From contig NC_064045.1 of assembly GCF_932526225.1 (NCBI RefSeq), positions 12,766,442-12,830,441 of the forward strand: a stretch of 64,000 bases of DNA, read 5' to 3'. Shown here in pieces: positions 51,301 through 64,000 of the stretch (position 1 is the first letter of the stretch; every line of letters starts with the position of its first letter). The notes below the pieces were generated by a model. The model was given only the letters and a program-made list of their open reading frames with translations, was not told the origin of the DNA and did not search any database. The translations under genes were made by a program, and so were the position numbers. This DNA comes from Nematostella vectensis (taxonomy: Eukaryota > Cnidaria > Anthozoa > Actiniaria > Edwardsiidae).

Positions 51301-54300
51301 GGTGAGTAGTGAATGAGGGGCTTAAGCTCAGTTTGAATAGCATCAGTATAGTGTGTAGTGAATAAGGGGCTTAAGCTCAGATTGAATAGCATCAGTATAG
51401 TGTGTAGTGTATAAGGGGCTTAAGTTCAGATTGAATAGCATCAGTATAGTGTGTAGTGTATAAGGGGCTTAAGCTCAGTTGGAATAGTATCAGTATAGTG
51501 TGTGGTGAATAAGGGGCTTAAGCTCAGTTTGGATAGCATCAGTATGGTGTGTGGTGAATAAGGGGCTTAAGCTCAGTTTGAATAGCATCAGTATGGTGTG
51601 TGGTGAATAAGGGGCTTAAGCTTAGTTTGAATAGCACCAGTATGGTGTGTGGTGAATAAGGGGCTTAAGCTCAGTTGGAATAGCATCAGTATGGTGTGTG
51701 GTGAATAAGGGGCTTAAGCTCAGTTTGAATAGCATCAGTATGGTGTGTGGTGAATAAGGGGCTTAAGCTCAGTTGGAATAGCATCAGTATGGTGTGTGGT
51801 GAATAAGGGGCTTAAGCTCAGTTTGAATAGCATCAGTATGGTGTGTGGTGAATAAGGGGCTTAAGCTTAGTTTGAATAGCACCAGTATGGTGTGTGGTGA
51901 ATAAGGGGCTTAAGCTCAGTTTAAATAGCATCAGTATAGTGTGTGGTGAATAAGGGGCTTAAGCTCAGTTTGGATAGCATCAGTATGGTGTGTAGTGAAT
52001 AAGTAAGCTCAGTTTTAATAGCATCAGTATAGTGTGTGGTGTATAAGGGGCTTAAGCTCAGTTGGAATAGCATCAGTATGGTGTGTAGTGAATAAGGGGC
52101 TTAAGCTCACTTGGAATAGCATCAGTATGGTGTGTAGTGAATAAGGGGCTTAAGCTCTGTTGGAATAGCATCAGTATGGTGTGTAGTGTATAAGGGGCTT
52201 AAGCTCAGATTGAATAGCACCAGTATGGTGTGTGGTGAATAAGGGGCTTAAGCTCAGTTTGAATAGCATCAGTTTGGTGAGTAGTGAATGAGGGGCTTAA
52301 GCTCAGTTTGAATAGCATCAGTATAGTGTGTAGTGAATAAGGGGCTTAAGCTCAGATTGAATAGCATCAGTATAGTGTGTAGTGTATAAGGGGCTTAAGC
52401 TCAGATTGAATAGCATCAGTATAGTGTGTAGTGTATAAGGGGCTTAAGCTCAGTTGGAATAGCATCAGTATAGTGTGTGGTGAATAAGGGGCTTAAGCTC
52501 AGTTTGGATAGCACCAGAGTATGGTGTGTGGTGAATAAGGGGCTTAAGCTCAGTTGGAATAGCATCAGTATGGTGTGTGGTGAATAAGGGGCTTAAGCTC
52601 AGTTTGAATAGCATCAGTATGGTGTGTGGTGAATAAGGGGCTTAAGCTTAGTTTGAATAGCACCAGTATGGTGTGTGGTGAATAAGGGGCTTAAGCTCAG
52701 TTGGAATAGCATCAGTATGGTGTGTGGTGAATAAGGGGCTTAAGCTCAGTTTGAATAGCATCAGTATGGTGTGTGGTGAATAAGGGGCTTAAACTCAGTT
52801 TGAATAGCACCAGTATGGTGTGTGGTGAATAAGGGGCTTAAGCTTAGTTTTGATAGCATCAGTATAGTGTGTGGTGTATAAGGGGCTTAAACTCAGTTTG
52901 AATAGCACCAGTATGGTGTGTAGTGAATAAGGGGCTTAAGCTCAGTTTGAATAGCAGCAGTATGGTGTGTAGTGAATAAGGGGCTTAAACTCAGTTTGAA
53001 TAGCATCAGTATAGTGTGTGGTGTGAATAAGGGGCTTAAGCTCAGTTTGAATAGCATCAGTATGGTGTGTAGTGAATAAGGGGCTTAAGCTCAGTTTGAA
53101 TAGCATCAGTATAGTGTGTGGTGAATAAGGGGCTTAAGCTCAGTTTGGATAGCATCAGTATGGTGTGTGGTGAATAAGGGGCTTAAACGCAGTTTGAATA
53201 GCATCAGTATGGTGTGTAGTGAATGAGGGGCTTAAGCTTAGTTTGGATAGCATCAGTATGGTGTGTGGTGTATAAGGGGCTTGAGCTCAGTTGGAATAGC
53301 ATCAGTATAGTGTGTGGTGTATAAGGGGCTTAAACTCAGTTTGAATAGCATCGGTATGGTGTGTAGTGAATGAGGGGCTTAAGCTCAGATTGAATAGCAT
53401 CAGTATGGTGTGTAGTGAATAAGGGGCTTAAGCTCAGTTTGAATAACATCAGTATGGTGTGTGGTGTATAAGTGGCTTAAGCTCAGTTGGAATAGCATCA
53501 GTATAGTGTGTGGTGAATAAGGGGCTTAAACTCAGTTTGAATAGCATCAGTATGGTGTGTAGTGAATGAGGGGCTTAAGCTCAGTTTGAATAGCATAAGT
53601 ATGGTGTGTGGTGTATAAGGGGCTTAAGCTCAGTTGGAATAGCATCAGTATATAGTGTGTGGTGAATAAGGGGCTTAAACTCAGTTTGAATAGCATCAGT
53701 ATGGTGTGTAGTGAATAAGAGGCTTAATCTCAGATTGAATAGCATCAGTATGATGTGTAGTGAATAAGGGGCTTAAGCTCAGATTGAATAGCATCATTAT
53801 AGTGTGTGGTGAATAAGGGGCTTAAACTCAGTTTGAATAGCATCAGTGTGGTGAATAAGGGGCTTTTAAGCTCAGTTGGAATAGCATCAGTCTTGTGTGT
53901 GGTGGATAAGAGGCTTTGCTCGGTTTCATTCGTGTTTGTCTAAATGCATTAGATAAAGTGCTTAGTTCAGTTTGATTAATATTTGTTTGATGTAGAGTTG
54001 ATAAGAGATTTAGACTATCATTGGTCTGGTTTACAGTGGATAAGGTGTTAAGTTCAGTTTCGTTATTTTTGTTCTGATAACTCAGTTTGATTATCATTGG
54101 TTTGTTGTAGAGCAGATGGGGCTTACCTCATATTGGTTTACAGTGGATACGGGGCTTAGCTCAGTTTGATTATCATTTGCCTGGTGTGCTGTGTTGAGGG
54201 CCCTGGCTCAGATGAGTCAGTGTTGGTCTTGTGTACAGTGTTTGAGGGGCGTAACTCACTTTGATTGGCATCAGTCTGGTGTGTGATGAATAAGTGGTAA

Positions 54301-55890
54301 AGTTTAATTTTATTTTCTGAGGTTAAGGTACTTTATTAGTTTGATTAGCATTTGTCTGTGGTCTGGTGTGCTGTGGTGAGGGCTTAGCTTAAATGAGTTA
54401 GTGCTGGTCTTGTGTTGCATCAGTCTGGTGTGCAATGGATAAAGTGCTAAGCTCAGTTGAATTAGAGTTGGTCTTGTGTACAGTGAATATAAGGCTTAGT
54501 TCAGTTTGATCAGTATTGGTCTGTGTATATTGGATAAAGGAAATGGCGCAGTTTGATAAGCATCAGTATGTGCAGTGGATAATGGGCGTAGTTCAGTTTG
54601 CTTAGTGTCAGTTTGGTGTGCAGTGGATTTTAAGGGGGTTTAGCTCAGTTTGCTTAGCACCAGTTTTGTGTGTGCTGGATAAGGGGCTTAGTTCAGTTTG
54701 CTTAGTGTCATTTTGGTGTGCGGTGGATAAGGGGCTTAGCTCAGTTTGCTTAGCACCAGTTTGATGTGCGGTGGATAAGGGGCTTGGCTCAGTTTGCTTA
54801 GCGTCATTTTGGTGTGCGGTGAGTAATGGGCTATGCTCAGTTTAAGAAGCATTGGCTGCTCGTGCAGTGCTGAGGAGCTTAGAGCAGTTTTGTTGGAGCC
54901 GGTCATATAAACAGCGGATAGGCGGGCTTAATTCAGTTTGTTTATCATTTGTCTGAAGAACAGTAGACAAGGGGCTTAGCTCTGTTGAATTAGCGTTGGT
55001 CATTTGTACAGTGGATAAGGGGCCCTAGCTAAGTCTTGTGTATAGTGGATAAGGGGCAAACAGTGTAGTTTAGTTTGATTAGCATGCAATGTATAAGTAG
55101 CTTAGTTCAATTTGATGTACGGTGGATAAGGGGCTTAGCTCAGTTGAGTTAGTTTAGCTCTCGTGTACTGTGGATAACAGACTGAGCTTTGTTTGATTAG
55201 CATCAGTTTGGTGTGTGGTGGATAAGTTGCTTAGTTCAGTTTGTTTATTATTGGCTTGTTTTCAAGTAAATAAGTCGCTTTGTACAGTTTGATTATAATT
55301 TGTTTGTCGTACAGTGGATAAGTGGCACAGCTCAGTCTGAATTTAATTGGTCAGGTGTCGAGGGGATATGGGTCTTTTCTTTGAGTAGTTTTAGTCTAAT
55401 ATACAGTGTACAAGGGGCTTAAATCAGTTTGATTATTATTGGATAAGGGGCTCAGCTCTGTTGAATAAGGGTTTCATGTACAATGGATAAGGGGCATAGC
55501 TAAGTTTGATTAGCATCAGTCTTGTGTACTGTGGAGGAGGGGCTTTGCTTTGTTTCATTAGCGTGTCTAAATGTGTCTAAATGCACTAGATAAGGTGCTT
55601 ACTTCAGTTTGATGATCATTGGTCTGATGTACAGTAGATAGGGGCCTCAGCTCAGTTTGATTATCATTGATGTGGTGTAGAGTGGATATGGGGCGGATAT
55701 TTTGGTTGGTGTTAGTCAAGTAAACGGTTTATAAGGGGCTTAGCTCAGTTTGATTAGCATTGGCCTCATGTGCAGTGCTGAAGGGCTTTCCTCATTTTGA
55801 TTAATGTTGTCTAATATAAAGTTGATAAGGGGCTTAGCTCAGATTTGATTAGCATGGATGTAATGTACAGAGGATAAGGAGCTTAGCTTA
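48340..55890. repeat. 49-bp satellite, about 150 copies, with tRNA D-arm-like core
   Basis: Consensus in pieces: aataaggggcttaagctcag, tttgaatagcatcagtatgg, tgtgtggtg. The middle (50-53.8 kb) is homogeneous; both edges are diverged. A 724-bp block is duplicated (50183 and 50907 start identical stretches). Diverged edge units read TAGCTCAGTTGGATTAG or TAGCTCAGTTTGATTAGCAT, which match the pol III box A and D arm of tRNAs. Confidence 0.93.
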
Positions 55891-55948
55891 AAATAATGTA
55901 TTCAATAACGATTTTGGAATTGTTACAATAACCCTGTCAAGCAAATGA

Positions 55949-56205
55949 TACAGTGAATGTTGGAAAATTCGCGACCGGAAAATTCGCGAACACTAAAAAA
56001 ATTCGCGGTCAGGTCTTGGACCCCAAGATTTTTTTTTTTTTGACCCCCAAATACTAATTTACCAAAATAACTACAAAATTCCCGCTGAAGGTTTAAATCG
56101 CGGATTTAGAAGATGAAAATGAGAAGATAATACGCTGAGGTATATTTAAATCGCGGATTTAAACCTTGGAACCCAAGACCCGCGAATTTTCCAATATTTA
56201 CTGTA
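55949..56205. mobile_element. TA-flanked MITE with CAGTRAATRTTGGAAAATTC ends
   Basis: Terminal inverted repeats of about 24 bp (ACAGTGAATGTTGGAAAATT and complement of ACAGTAAATATTGGAAAATT), TA at both ends. Fits Tc1/mariner-type MITEs. A 40-bp stretch inside (56108-56147) recurs just outside at 56225-56264. Confidence 0.85.
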
Positions 56206-56619
56206 ATTTCTTGTCGTTGTCAAAAGAAGATGAAAATGAGAAGATAATACGCTGAGGTATATTTTACGGGTTTGTGGAAACCTCTCTATTGATTACTGTA
56301 AGAAAAGTGTGATAGAATTGATTTATTTGTTGAAATTCTAATAAACGAACAAAACAACTATGTAGTGTCATTTAATTCCCTACTTGCATTTGATTAAAAT
56401 ATAACAAGTTTTTTCACCGACGTTGCTACGACATGTTTTTTCACCGACATTGGGAAGACCACGGAAAAAAGTGTGTGTGGGGCTAAAAAAAAAGAAGAGT
56501 GTAAACTAGAAGAAACAACTTTTTTGTAATTGTTATTCCTTGATAATATGTGAGATAGCCTCAAAACCTAAGATTCCTAGAGTATGGCTGAAAAAAGCAA
56601 TAAAAAGTAAAAAGCTAAC

Positions 56620-56840
56620 GGAAGGTGGTTTAGAAGGACCAAAATCATGCACACTTACAAATCATGCCCAGGGTGGTTTACGAGGACCACTTTAAAAAGC
56701 CTCTAGGATATCATTGCACGACGTTTTACGGTGTTCTAGACAAAAAGCGTTACGAGGACCGGAGGTCGGTCCTCGTAAATACGGTGGTCCTCTGAACGTT
56801 GGTGTTTATCCAAATACCGGTCCTCCTAAACACGGTTCGG
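56620..56840. repeat. TTTACGAGGACC repeat cluster, right edge of the giant intron
   Basis: Copies of gtttacgaggacc and its complement. At 56750-56778 they form a hairpin: TTACGAGGACCG, loop GAGGT, CGGTCCTCGTAA, a perfect 12-bp stem. A CA/CACG run follows at once, as it precedes the cluster at 25793. Confidence 0.8.
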
Positions 56841-56870
56841 CGCACGCACGCACACACACGCACACACACA

Positions 56871-58105
<1,235 letters not shown>

Positions 58106-58647
58106 TATAATAAAGCCCTCTCGCTCTTATACTTACCTTCAGTGCACTGTGCGCCATCGAAACAACATTTACATCGATAGCCCTCGAGGCTCCCGTAACC
58201 CACTTGACAAGTTGTACCCCAACCACAAGTATTGCCAATGCAGTAGTCCTTGGAAAGTGGACAAACAATTTTAGCTTTCCGTCAAACATATTTATTGTAA
58301 AAGTTGTCTCGCCCGTTGTTTCGCCAGGTCTTTGACTAATAAGGAGATTCCATACCGTCTTTCGAAGTCCGCTTAAATCATTTTTTATATTTTTTAATAT
58401 GTTTTGGCTTTTCTAAAAGTAAAAAAAAATATCCCAACTTTAAATATAGTAAGTAGGATTACCTTGATATGATTTTGTTTTAACAGATATCACCTTTTAA
58501 AATAAAGAAACTTTATAGGAAAGTTGAAAACTCCATTTTTTCTTTGATTTACCTCAAATGCCTTGTACGTCCATCCCGGTGCATCTGCCATGTTCTCGGG
58601 GTGTGTCTGCTCACTGCTGTCGCTCAACTGACACGTTAGTTCCTCGC

Positions 58648-58812
58648 GGTTAAAGTTACACGACACGCAGTTCGGCTCTTGGTGGCACGCGGTCTCGCAC
58701 GCGGTTAAAGTTACACGACACGCAGTTCGGCTCTTGGTGGCACGCGGTCTCGCACGCGGTTAAAGTTACACGACACGCAGTTCGGCTCTTGGTGGCACGC
58801 GGTCTCGCACGC
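58648..58812 (-). repeat. 55-bp triplication inside the PAN exon
   Basis: cgcggttaaagttacac starts at 58645, 58700 and 58755, giving three identical 55-bp copies. Two copies are extra; 110 bp is not a multiple of three. Confidence 0.9.
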
Positions 58813-59656
58813 GCTGCTTGTCTGTACGGAGACATTAGCAATCACGTGACCTTTCAGTGCTTTGTGCTCAGCTGGGAAACGCCAGTTAACAATTCGACAA
58901 ACATCTACCGAGGATAGAAATGAGACAATACATTTAACTCCCTATTTGCGGTCACTCCACTATTACATGTGGGCGGTCGGTCCGTTGGTCCGTCGGTCGG
59001 TATACAGCCCGACGTACGTTTTCACTTTTAATGGCCATTATTTCGTTCCAACCATTTTTGAAAGCAATAATCATCAAGTTTTGAAAAGATAAAGTTATAC
59101 AATATAAAGTTATATAAAGGCTTGCTAAAACGACTCGGTGATTTTTTCTCACATTGCCCAGTCTTGATTTATTAAAACTGAAAGTTAACAAAATTTAATT
59201 AATTAAAACAATACATTTTCTTGGATTAACCAATTGATTTTCATATACTGATACTTATTTCTTACGAGTTTGTGGTATTTTTTTCTTCGAAAAATAGGAA
59301 TGAAATAAGGAAAGACGTAGAGTTGAAATCACTTTTCATGAGTCGATAAGTTTGAGGGATATGCAAATTCAATATTGAAAAAGAATTATCAAAAGTATGA
59401 ATCTTTCTCCTTTTGCTCGAACCTGAACATTTCCCTTCACTTTACCTGAAGCAGATGTCAATGGCCAGAAGGCTTTAACCAAGAGAAGCATCAATGATAC
59501 AGCAAGCATTTTCCTCGGCGTTCACCGTAAGCTACCCAAGCATCTGACACCCACACACACACACACACCTGCCTAGGTTACCGGCAACGGGGGGGTAAAG
59601 GGCTAGTTTTTGTTAAAAATCCCGAAAATGTCAACATAAGCTATTCAAACAAATGC

Positions 59657-59822
59657 CTACCTAAAAGCGGCATTGTCACCAGTTTACTGTTACTACCGGA
59701 GGGCCGACTGAAACGTCAACCCACAAGAGACAAAAGAATCTATTAGAATCCGCGCTATTAAACAGGCCATCCGCTCTAACTTATAAGTCACAATCTTGAG
59801 GAAACTTCCAATAGACACACTA
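59657..59822. mobile_element. TTAA-type MITE fragment, copy 2
   Basis: Matches 17419 onwards (aaagcggcattgtcaccag, aaagaatctatta, cttccaatagacacac) but lacks the right inverted repeat. Confidence 0.7.
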
Positions 59823-59836
59823 AGTGTTTTCCATTA

Positions 59837-60740
59837 GGGACTGTGCAATAATTATCAGAGGAGGGGGTCCGTAAAATGAGCTTCGAATAATGAAACATTA
59901 CGTATTACTCCCCCCCCCCCCTCCAACAGCGTCAAGTAAATTTCTGACCCCCCTTCTGTTCTTCAAACATTACGAAGAGCCCCCCCCCTCCCCCCTCCTA
60001 CATTCTACCTGTAGTCACTTGTTCCCTTATGCATTCTACTTCGGCATGAGGAAACATCAGCACCGCTTAGCTTAGTTCGAATAAACCGCCAAATGTCCGG
60101 GAAACAGTTTCTGAAAAATTATACCTTGCCTATATACAATCATGGAAGCTTTATTAAAAAGCCCAAAGCGTTTCATTGGAGATTCTGAGATAATTTTCTT
60201 TTTCTGGAAATGGTCCAAAGCATTTTCTTTTTTCTGTCTAATAAATAAAATGGATTGAGTAATTATAAATGGTTTAACACCGGCCTATAGACCTGAGATT
60301 GTTGTACGCGTTTCATCTAAGAGATACCTCCCATTAATGCTTGACAAATCTTCCCTTTGTCGTCTTGGGGTGGCCGCTAGAATATGGGTGCTTACGGGAG
60401 TCCGCTTTCTGAGTTTGAGCTCAGGCGACATCAAGACAAACAACGAGCTAATTTTGTTGCTATGGGTTGAGAGATATACAGAGATTTATAGAACAGAGCG
60501 GTCCTAAGTGAGACTACTGCAAAGAGGTTCTTAAAGTTTGCATCGTTTTTGTGTTTAAAGGAAAAGATGTCATTTTTAACCATTTGCGCGAAATTTTTAA
60601 AATATATCAAAACGAACATCAAATAAACCCCCCTTTTATGTGAAGAAGTTAAGGCTGATCCCTCTATCTTGGCAACATTTTAACTAAGTGTCTCCCCCTC
60701 TGTTTTTACAGCCCCCCTCCTGATAATTATTGCACAGTCC
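59837..60740. mobile_element. Inverted-repeat element of about 900 bp
   Basis: Starts GGGACTGTGCAATAATTATC and ends GATAATTATTGCACAGTCC, continuing into complementary GGAGGGGG / CCCCCCTCC. ATTA flanks both sides. No transposase frame is seen; the superfamily is unknown. Confidence 0.8.
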
Positions 60741-60808
60741 ATTAAAAATGATCGGGGACTGGTACGTAATCGACCGGAAGTAATTTACCAGCAGAAAGTA
60801 ATATACCA

Positions 60809-60990
60809 GGTAGGGGTTTGATAAAAAAATGTATTTTTCTCTTTCTCTACTACGATTCTACGCTACTACGGTAGGGGGTTGATGGAAAAATGTTTTTTTC
60901 TTCTCTACTACGATAACACGCTACTACGGTAAGGGTTTGATGGGAATTGTATTTTTCTCTTTCTCTACTACGATACTATTACGGTAGGGA
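60809..60990. repeat. 55-61-bp tandem repeat, three copies
   Basis: ggtaggg/ggtaaggg at 60809, 60870, 60928 and 60983, each followed by tttgat and ctctactacgat. Confidence 0.85.
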
Positions 60991-61147
60991 CATTTGTCTC
61001 GATCCCCTCCGCTATTTACGGTTGCCTTTTATGGCTTTCAAGAGAACTGCTCAGGACACGCACGGGATCCCCTCCCCTCCCCCGAGAATTCCTCGGTGAA
61101 GATGAGTAGGGCAAGCAGTCATCACGGACACGCCGACCCACAGGCCC

Positions 61148-61293
61148 CAGGGCCGTAGCAGCCCCCCCCCCCCCCCCCCCCCCCAATATTTTCAAAAGTT
61201 ATAAGGAAATGACCAGTAGGGGTGTGGCTGTCACCCCAAATAGGTTCTGTATCTCCCCTACCCCCCAATATTTCGAGGCCTGCTACGGCCCTG
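61148..61293. mobile_element. CAGGGCCGTAGCAG hAT-like MITE
   Basis: A 146-bp element with terminal repeats CAGGGCCGTAGCAG and CTGCTACGGCCCTG (one offset base), a run of about 22 C, and a 5-bp duplication GGCCC (61143-61147, 61294-61298). Confidence 0.8.
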
Positions 61294-61550
61294 GGCCCAA
61301 CTGTCCTCCGATGTCGGGTTAAAATTTTACAAGCTGATAGTAGATAAATGATTGACATTAGAATCTCACTTGAATGGGTTTAAATGTACACGTTGTTATA
61401 GTTTGTAGCCACTGAACTTCATTCATTCTTCTATCTGCACAACTATTGTGTATGCATCTCAGTGTCCTTTTTTAGCGGCTTTCCCCTCTCTTCTGAATCC
61501 ATTCTTGTTCTCATCTTTAAATATCGAACTGTATAGACGTACGGGTGTCA

Positions 61551-63063
61551 CTATCGATCAAACCTCTCGTAACCATAGTTAAACTCTTTGTTGTCCTTGA
61601 CCAACAGTCTCTCTCTCTCCCCAGTATTCGCACTAACAAACCACCGCCTGAACTCCTCCTTGAATCTCGAACTGTGAAGACTGTAGACGAACGGGTTCAT
61701 GGTAGAGTTGAGCCCAACTAGGATAATACTAATAACATACGAGACGCGAAAAGATCCGTAAAAGTCTTTATAAGGCCACAGCATGTAAAGAATAACATTC
61801 GGTAAACGGCACACGAAATACAGCACTGTCACCAACAGCATCATCTTGGTAGCCTTGCGTCGTTTTTTCACGATTTCTTCTTGTGTTGGTAAGATATTCG
61901 GCTCCCACAAAACCTTTATTACTCTGAGATAAAGAATCGTCATCATCACAATAGGGATGACACCAAAAAGGACGAAGACGCCGACCGTGTAGAGCTTGCG
62001 TATTGTTTGGTTGCTCCATTTCTCAGGACAGTTGAAGTCGTCGCCGTGATTTTCGTAGCCAATCACAATAAAGAGTGGGATGTTTGTGACAATGGCGTAT
62101 ATCCATGAGCCTGCGATGATCATGGTCAGCCGCCTCTTGGTCAGTTGGTGACCACATGGATGCACGAATGCGTAGTACCTTTCCATTGCTATGGCAACGA
62201 GAGTGAAAGCTGACGCCGCGCTGCCTGAAAGGACAATGTATTTGTCAACAAACAAGGTATTTTTTTAGGGCTAGCCGCATATTTTTATAGATAAAAGTCA
62301 TTTTTGGAGGCTGTGGGCCTAATAAAACTATTGTACTACTAATTTTTGGGAAAATGACGACACAACAAGCTATTCTTTCCATTATTCCGTCGGTGCTATG
62401 TCGCTCAGAATGCTATGTATAATTAATATATGGCCCAAGTTTATTCGTAAATCACGCTAAGCTCCTACTAAGTACTGTCAACATCAACTTACTGTGCCAT
62501 CTATGTCAATCTCAATCAATATGTTTAGTGAATAAAAAAAAATTTGGCCTTCTGCACAGCTTGCCATTAGGGAGTATAAGCAAACCCAACGACGTGCTGC
62601 TATTGAATGTCTCAATCCATTAAGCGCGACATCGTTTTCTTCAATCGTCGTCCACGTGTTGGCGTCTTCGTTGCTTAGAGGGTCCCCATTATGTTTTAGA
62701 CGTCTGAATGCTCTGGAGTTATAGCATCGAGTTATACTCACCAACCCAGATGAAATTTCCGCCAGTGATCATCTTACAAAGCCAGTCCCCAGCCCTCCCC
62801 CCAGGGTGAGTGAAAGTTTGCTGGAACACGTACTGAGGAGTTATAAATATCGCTACCATGACGTCAGCCAAGGCTAGGTTGATCAGCAGGTAGCTGTTGA
62901 GCGATGACGTCATCTGTCGATGTCGATAAACGATCCAGATGACAAGAGAGTTACTGGTCACGTTAATGAGGGCGAGGATAGCGCGTGTGGCTGTAAGTAT
63001 AGTCGTCTCAAAACTTGTGCCGGTCGGTAGCGAGAGTGGTGAAGTGGTTGCATCTGTGTCCAT
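61551..63063 (-). CDS. Class A GPCR, neuropeptide-receptor-like, copy 2 (TM6 Trp replaced)
   Basis: Paralogue of the receptor at 18629. Exons 63063-62742 and 62224-61551, phase 1, 996 bp, 331 residues. TM2 LINLALADVMVAIFITPQYV, then HPGGRAGDWLCKMITGGNFI shared with copy 1, TM3 end MERYYAF, loop 2 FNCPEKW, TM7 NSTMNPFVYSLHSSRF (NPxxY). In TM6 the motif is FVCRLPN: the usual CWxP tryptophan (6.48) is arginine (codon CGT). The start MDTD is chosen by analogy with copy 1; an in-frame ATG 17 codons upstream (63114) exists, but a splice-acceptor-like tttttcag lies between them. The longer tail is charged. NSS/NVT-type sequons are scarce. The ligand is unknown. Confidence 0.92.
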
Positions 63064-63119
63064 GGTTCTGCACAACTGAAAAATATCCTCATCAACAGCA
63101 TGACTACGTAACATATTTT

Positions 63120-63330
63120 ATCGTCGTTCGCATGATCATCATCATCGTCATCTCCACTATCAATATCATTATACATTATTATCAAGGTTGTTGTCATTAA
63201 TTATTATTATCAGCAAAGCAGCTATCATCCTCTAAACTCATAAAATCATCGTCGTCATCATCATCATCATCATCACTTCAGTTACTATCATCAACATCAT
63301 CAATATCAAACCATCACTTCACAAAGTCAT
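63120..63330. repeat. Degenerate (CAT)n microsatellite upstream of GPCR 2
   Basis: Runs of catcatcat and atcatcgtc over about 200 bp. Confidence 0.85.
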
Positions 63331-63399
63331 CGTAAAAAATATATATATGTATAATCATCATCTTCTGTTATAACGGACAATATACAATTACAATTATAC

Positions 63400-64000
63400 G
63401 GTCCCGGGGATGGCCGTAATAGCGAGGGTTGACTGTATTACAACACTAGACTAAGGTCCCGAGGGTGTCCGTAATAGCGAGGGTTGACTGTATTACAACA
63501 CTAGACTAAGGTCCCGAGGGTGTCCGTAATAGCGAGGGTTGACTGTTTTACAACACTAGTCTAAGGTCCCGAGGGTGTCCGTAATAGCCAGGGTTGACTG
63601 TATAACGAACACTAGACTAAGGTCCCAAGGGTGTCCGTAATAGCGAGGGTTGACTGTATATTACGAACACTAGACTAAGGTCCCGAGGGTGTCCCTAATA
63701 GCGAGGGTTGACTGTATTACGAACACTAGACTAAGTTCCCGAGGGTGTCCATAATAGCGAGGGTTGACTGTATTACGGACACATGACTAAGGTCCCGAGG
63801 GTGTCCGTGATAGCGAGGATTGACTGTATTACGGACACATGACTAAGGCCCCGAGAGTGTCCATAATAGCGAGGGTTGACTGTATTACGAACACTAGATT
63901 AAGGTCCCGAGGGTGTCCGTAATAGCGAGGGTTGACTGTATTACGGACACATGACTAAGGTCACGAGGGTGTCCGTAATAGCGAGGGTTGATTGTATTAC
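63400..64000. repeat. 55-bp tandem array running off the right edge
   Basis: About 11 copies of ggtcccgagggtgtccgtaa followed by tagcgagggttgactgtatt and acaacactagactaa. The reverse complement begins tacagtcaaccctcgctatt, like a pogo/Tigger-type terminal repeat. Confidence 0.93.

Larger units (their letters stand above)
60741..61550. other. Intergenic DNA downstream of GPCR 2
   Basis: Holds a tandem repeat (60809-60990), a MITE (61148-61293) and the 3' flank of GPCR 2. No gene is seen. Confidence 0.45.

Noticed and set aside
48340..55890. Functional tRNA genes in the 49-bp satellite
   Set aside because: Only a D-arm-like core is present; no acceptor, anticodon or T arm can be paired.
63400..64000. 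CRISPR-like regular repeats
   Set aside because: The whole 55-bp unit is repeated with no unique spacers, and the genome is eukaryotic; it is a tandem array.

Overview
The window reads as nuclear DNA of an anthozoan cnidarian, most likely a sea anemone (Nematostella-like). The evidence is GT-AG introns of 70 bp to several kb, a spongin-type short-chain collagen gene, a PAN/EGF/pentraxin ectodomain gene, closely related neuropeptide-like GPCRs, and dense short DNA transposons and satellites. The species is inferred and was not tested.

Gene-rich part, 1-20 kb. A Krueppel-like factor exon (1272-2711, +) shows only two zinc fingers. It is followed by two tandem short-chain collagen copies on +: a broken one (4006-5147) and a nearly complete one (5902-8365) that carries a one-base frameshift. 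An eight-exon alpha-L-fucosidase gene (9235-14345, -) and a seven-exon phosphomannomutase gene (14769-18027, +) share a 423-bp divergent promoter with two CCAAT boxes. A two-exon class A GPCR (18629-20023, -) converges on the phosphomannomutase gene.

Repeat-rich part, 20-59.5 kb. At 21.6-22.4 kb lies a tandem plus inverted array of a 354-bp unit. Each full unit encodes a recognisable type I hammerhead ribozyme on the minus strand, as expected of a metazoan retrozyme or the terminal repeat of a Penelope-like element. Five exons on the minus strand (23973-24369, 25108-25339, 58137-58248, 58553-58904, 59446-59509) join in phase into one signal peptide-PAN-EGF-pentraxin gene. Its third intron, about 32.8 kb, holds a hexamer repeat neighbour region, TTAA- and TA-flanked transposons, a decamer-phased array (28.9-31.9 kb), a 76-bp satellite with higher-order structure (33.6-43.0 kb), a 49-bp satellite whose core resembles a tRNA D arm (48.3-55.9 kb), and a 1.2-kb polypyrimidine tract. 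The gene carries two lesions, a 55-bp triplication and an in-frame TAA, so it is probably decayed or variable in this assembly.

Right end, 59.5-64 kb. More inverted-repeat elements lie here, then a second GPCR (61551-63063, -), paralogous to the first with the intron at the same codon. Its conserved TM6 tryptophan is replaced by arginine. The window ends inside a 55-bp tandem array.
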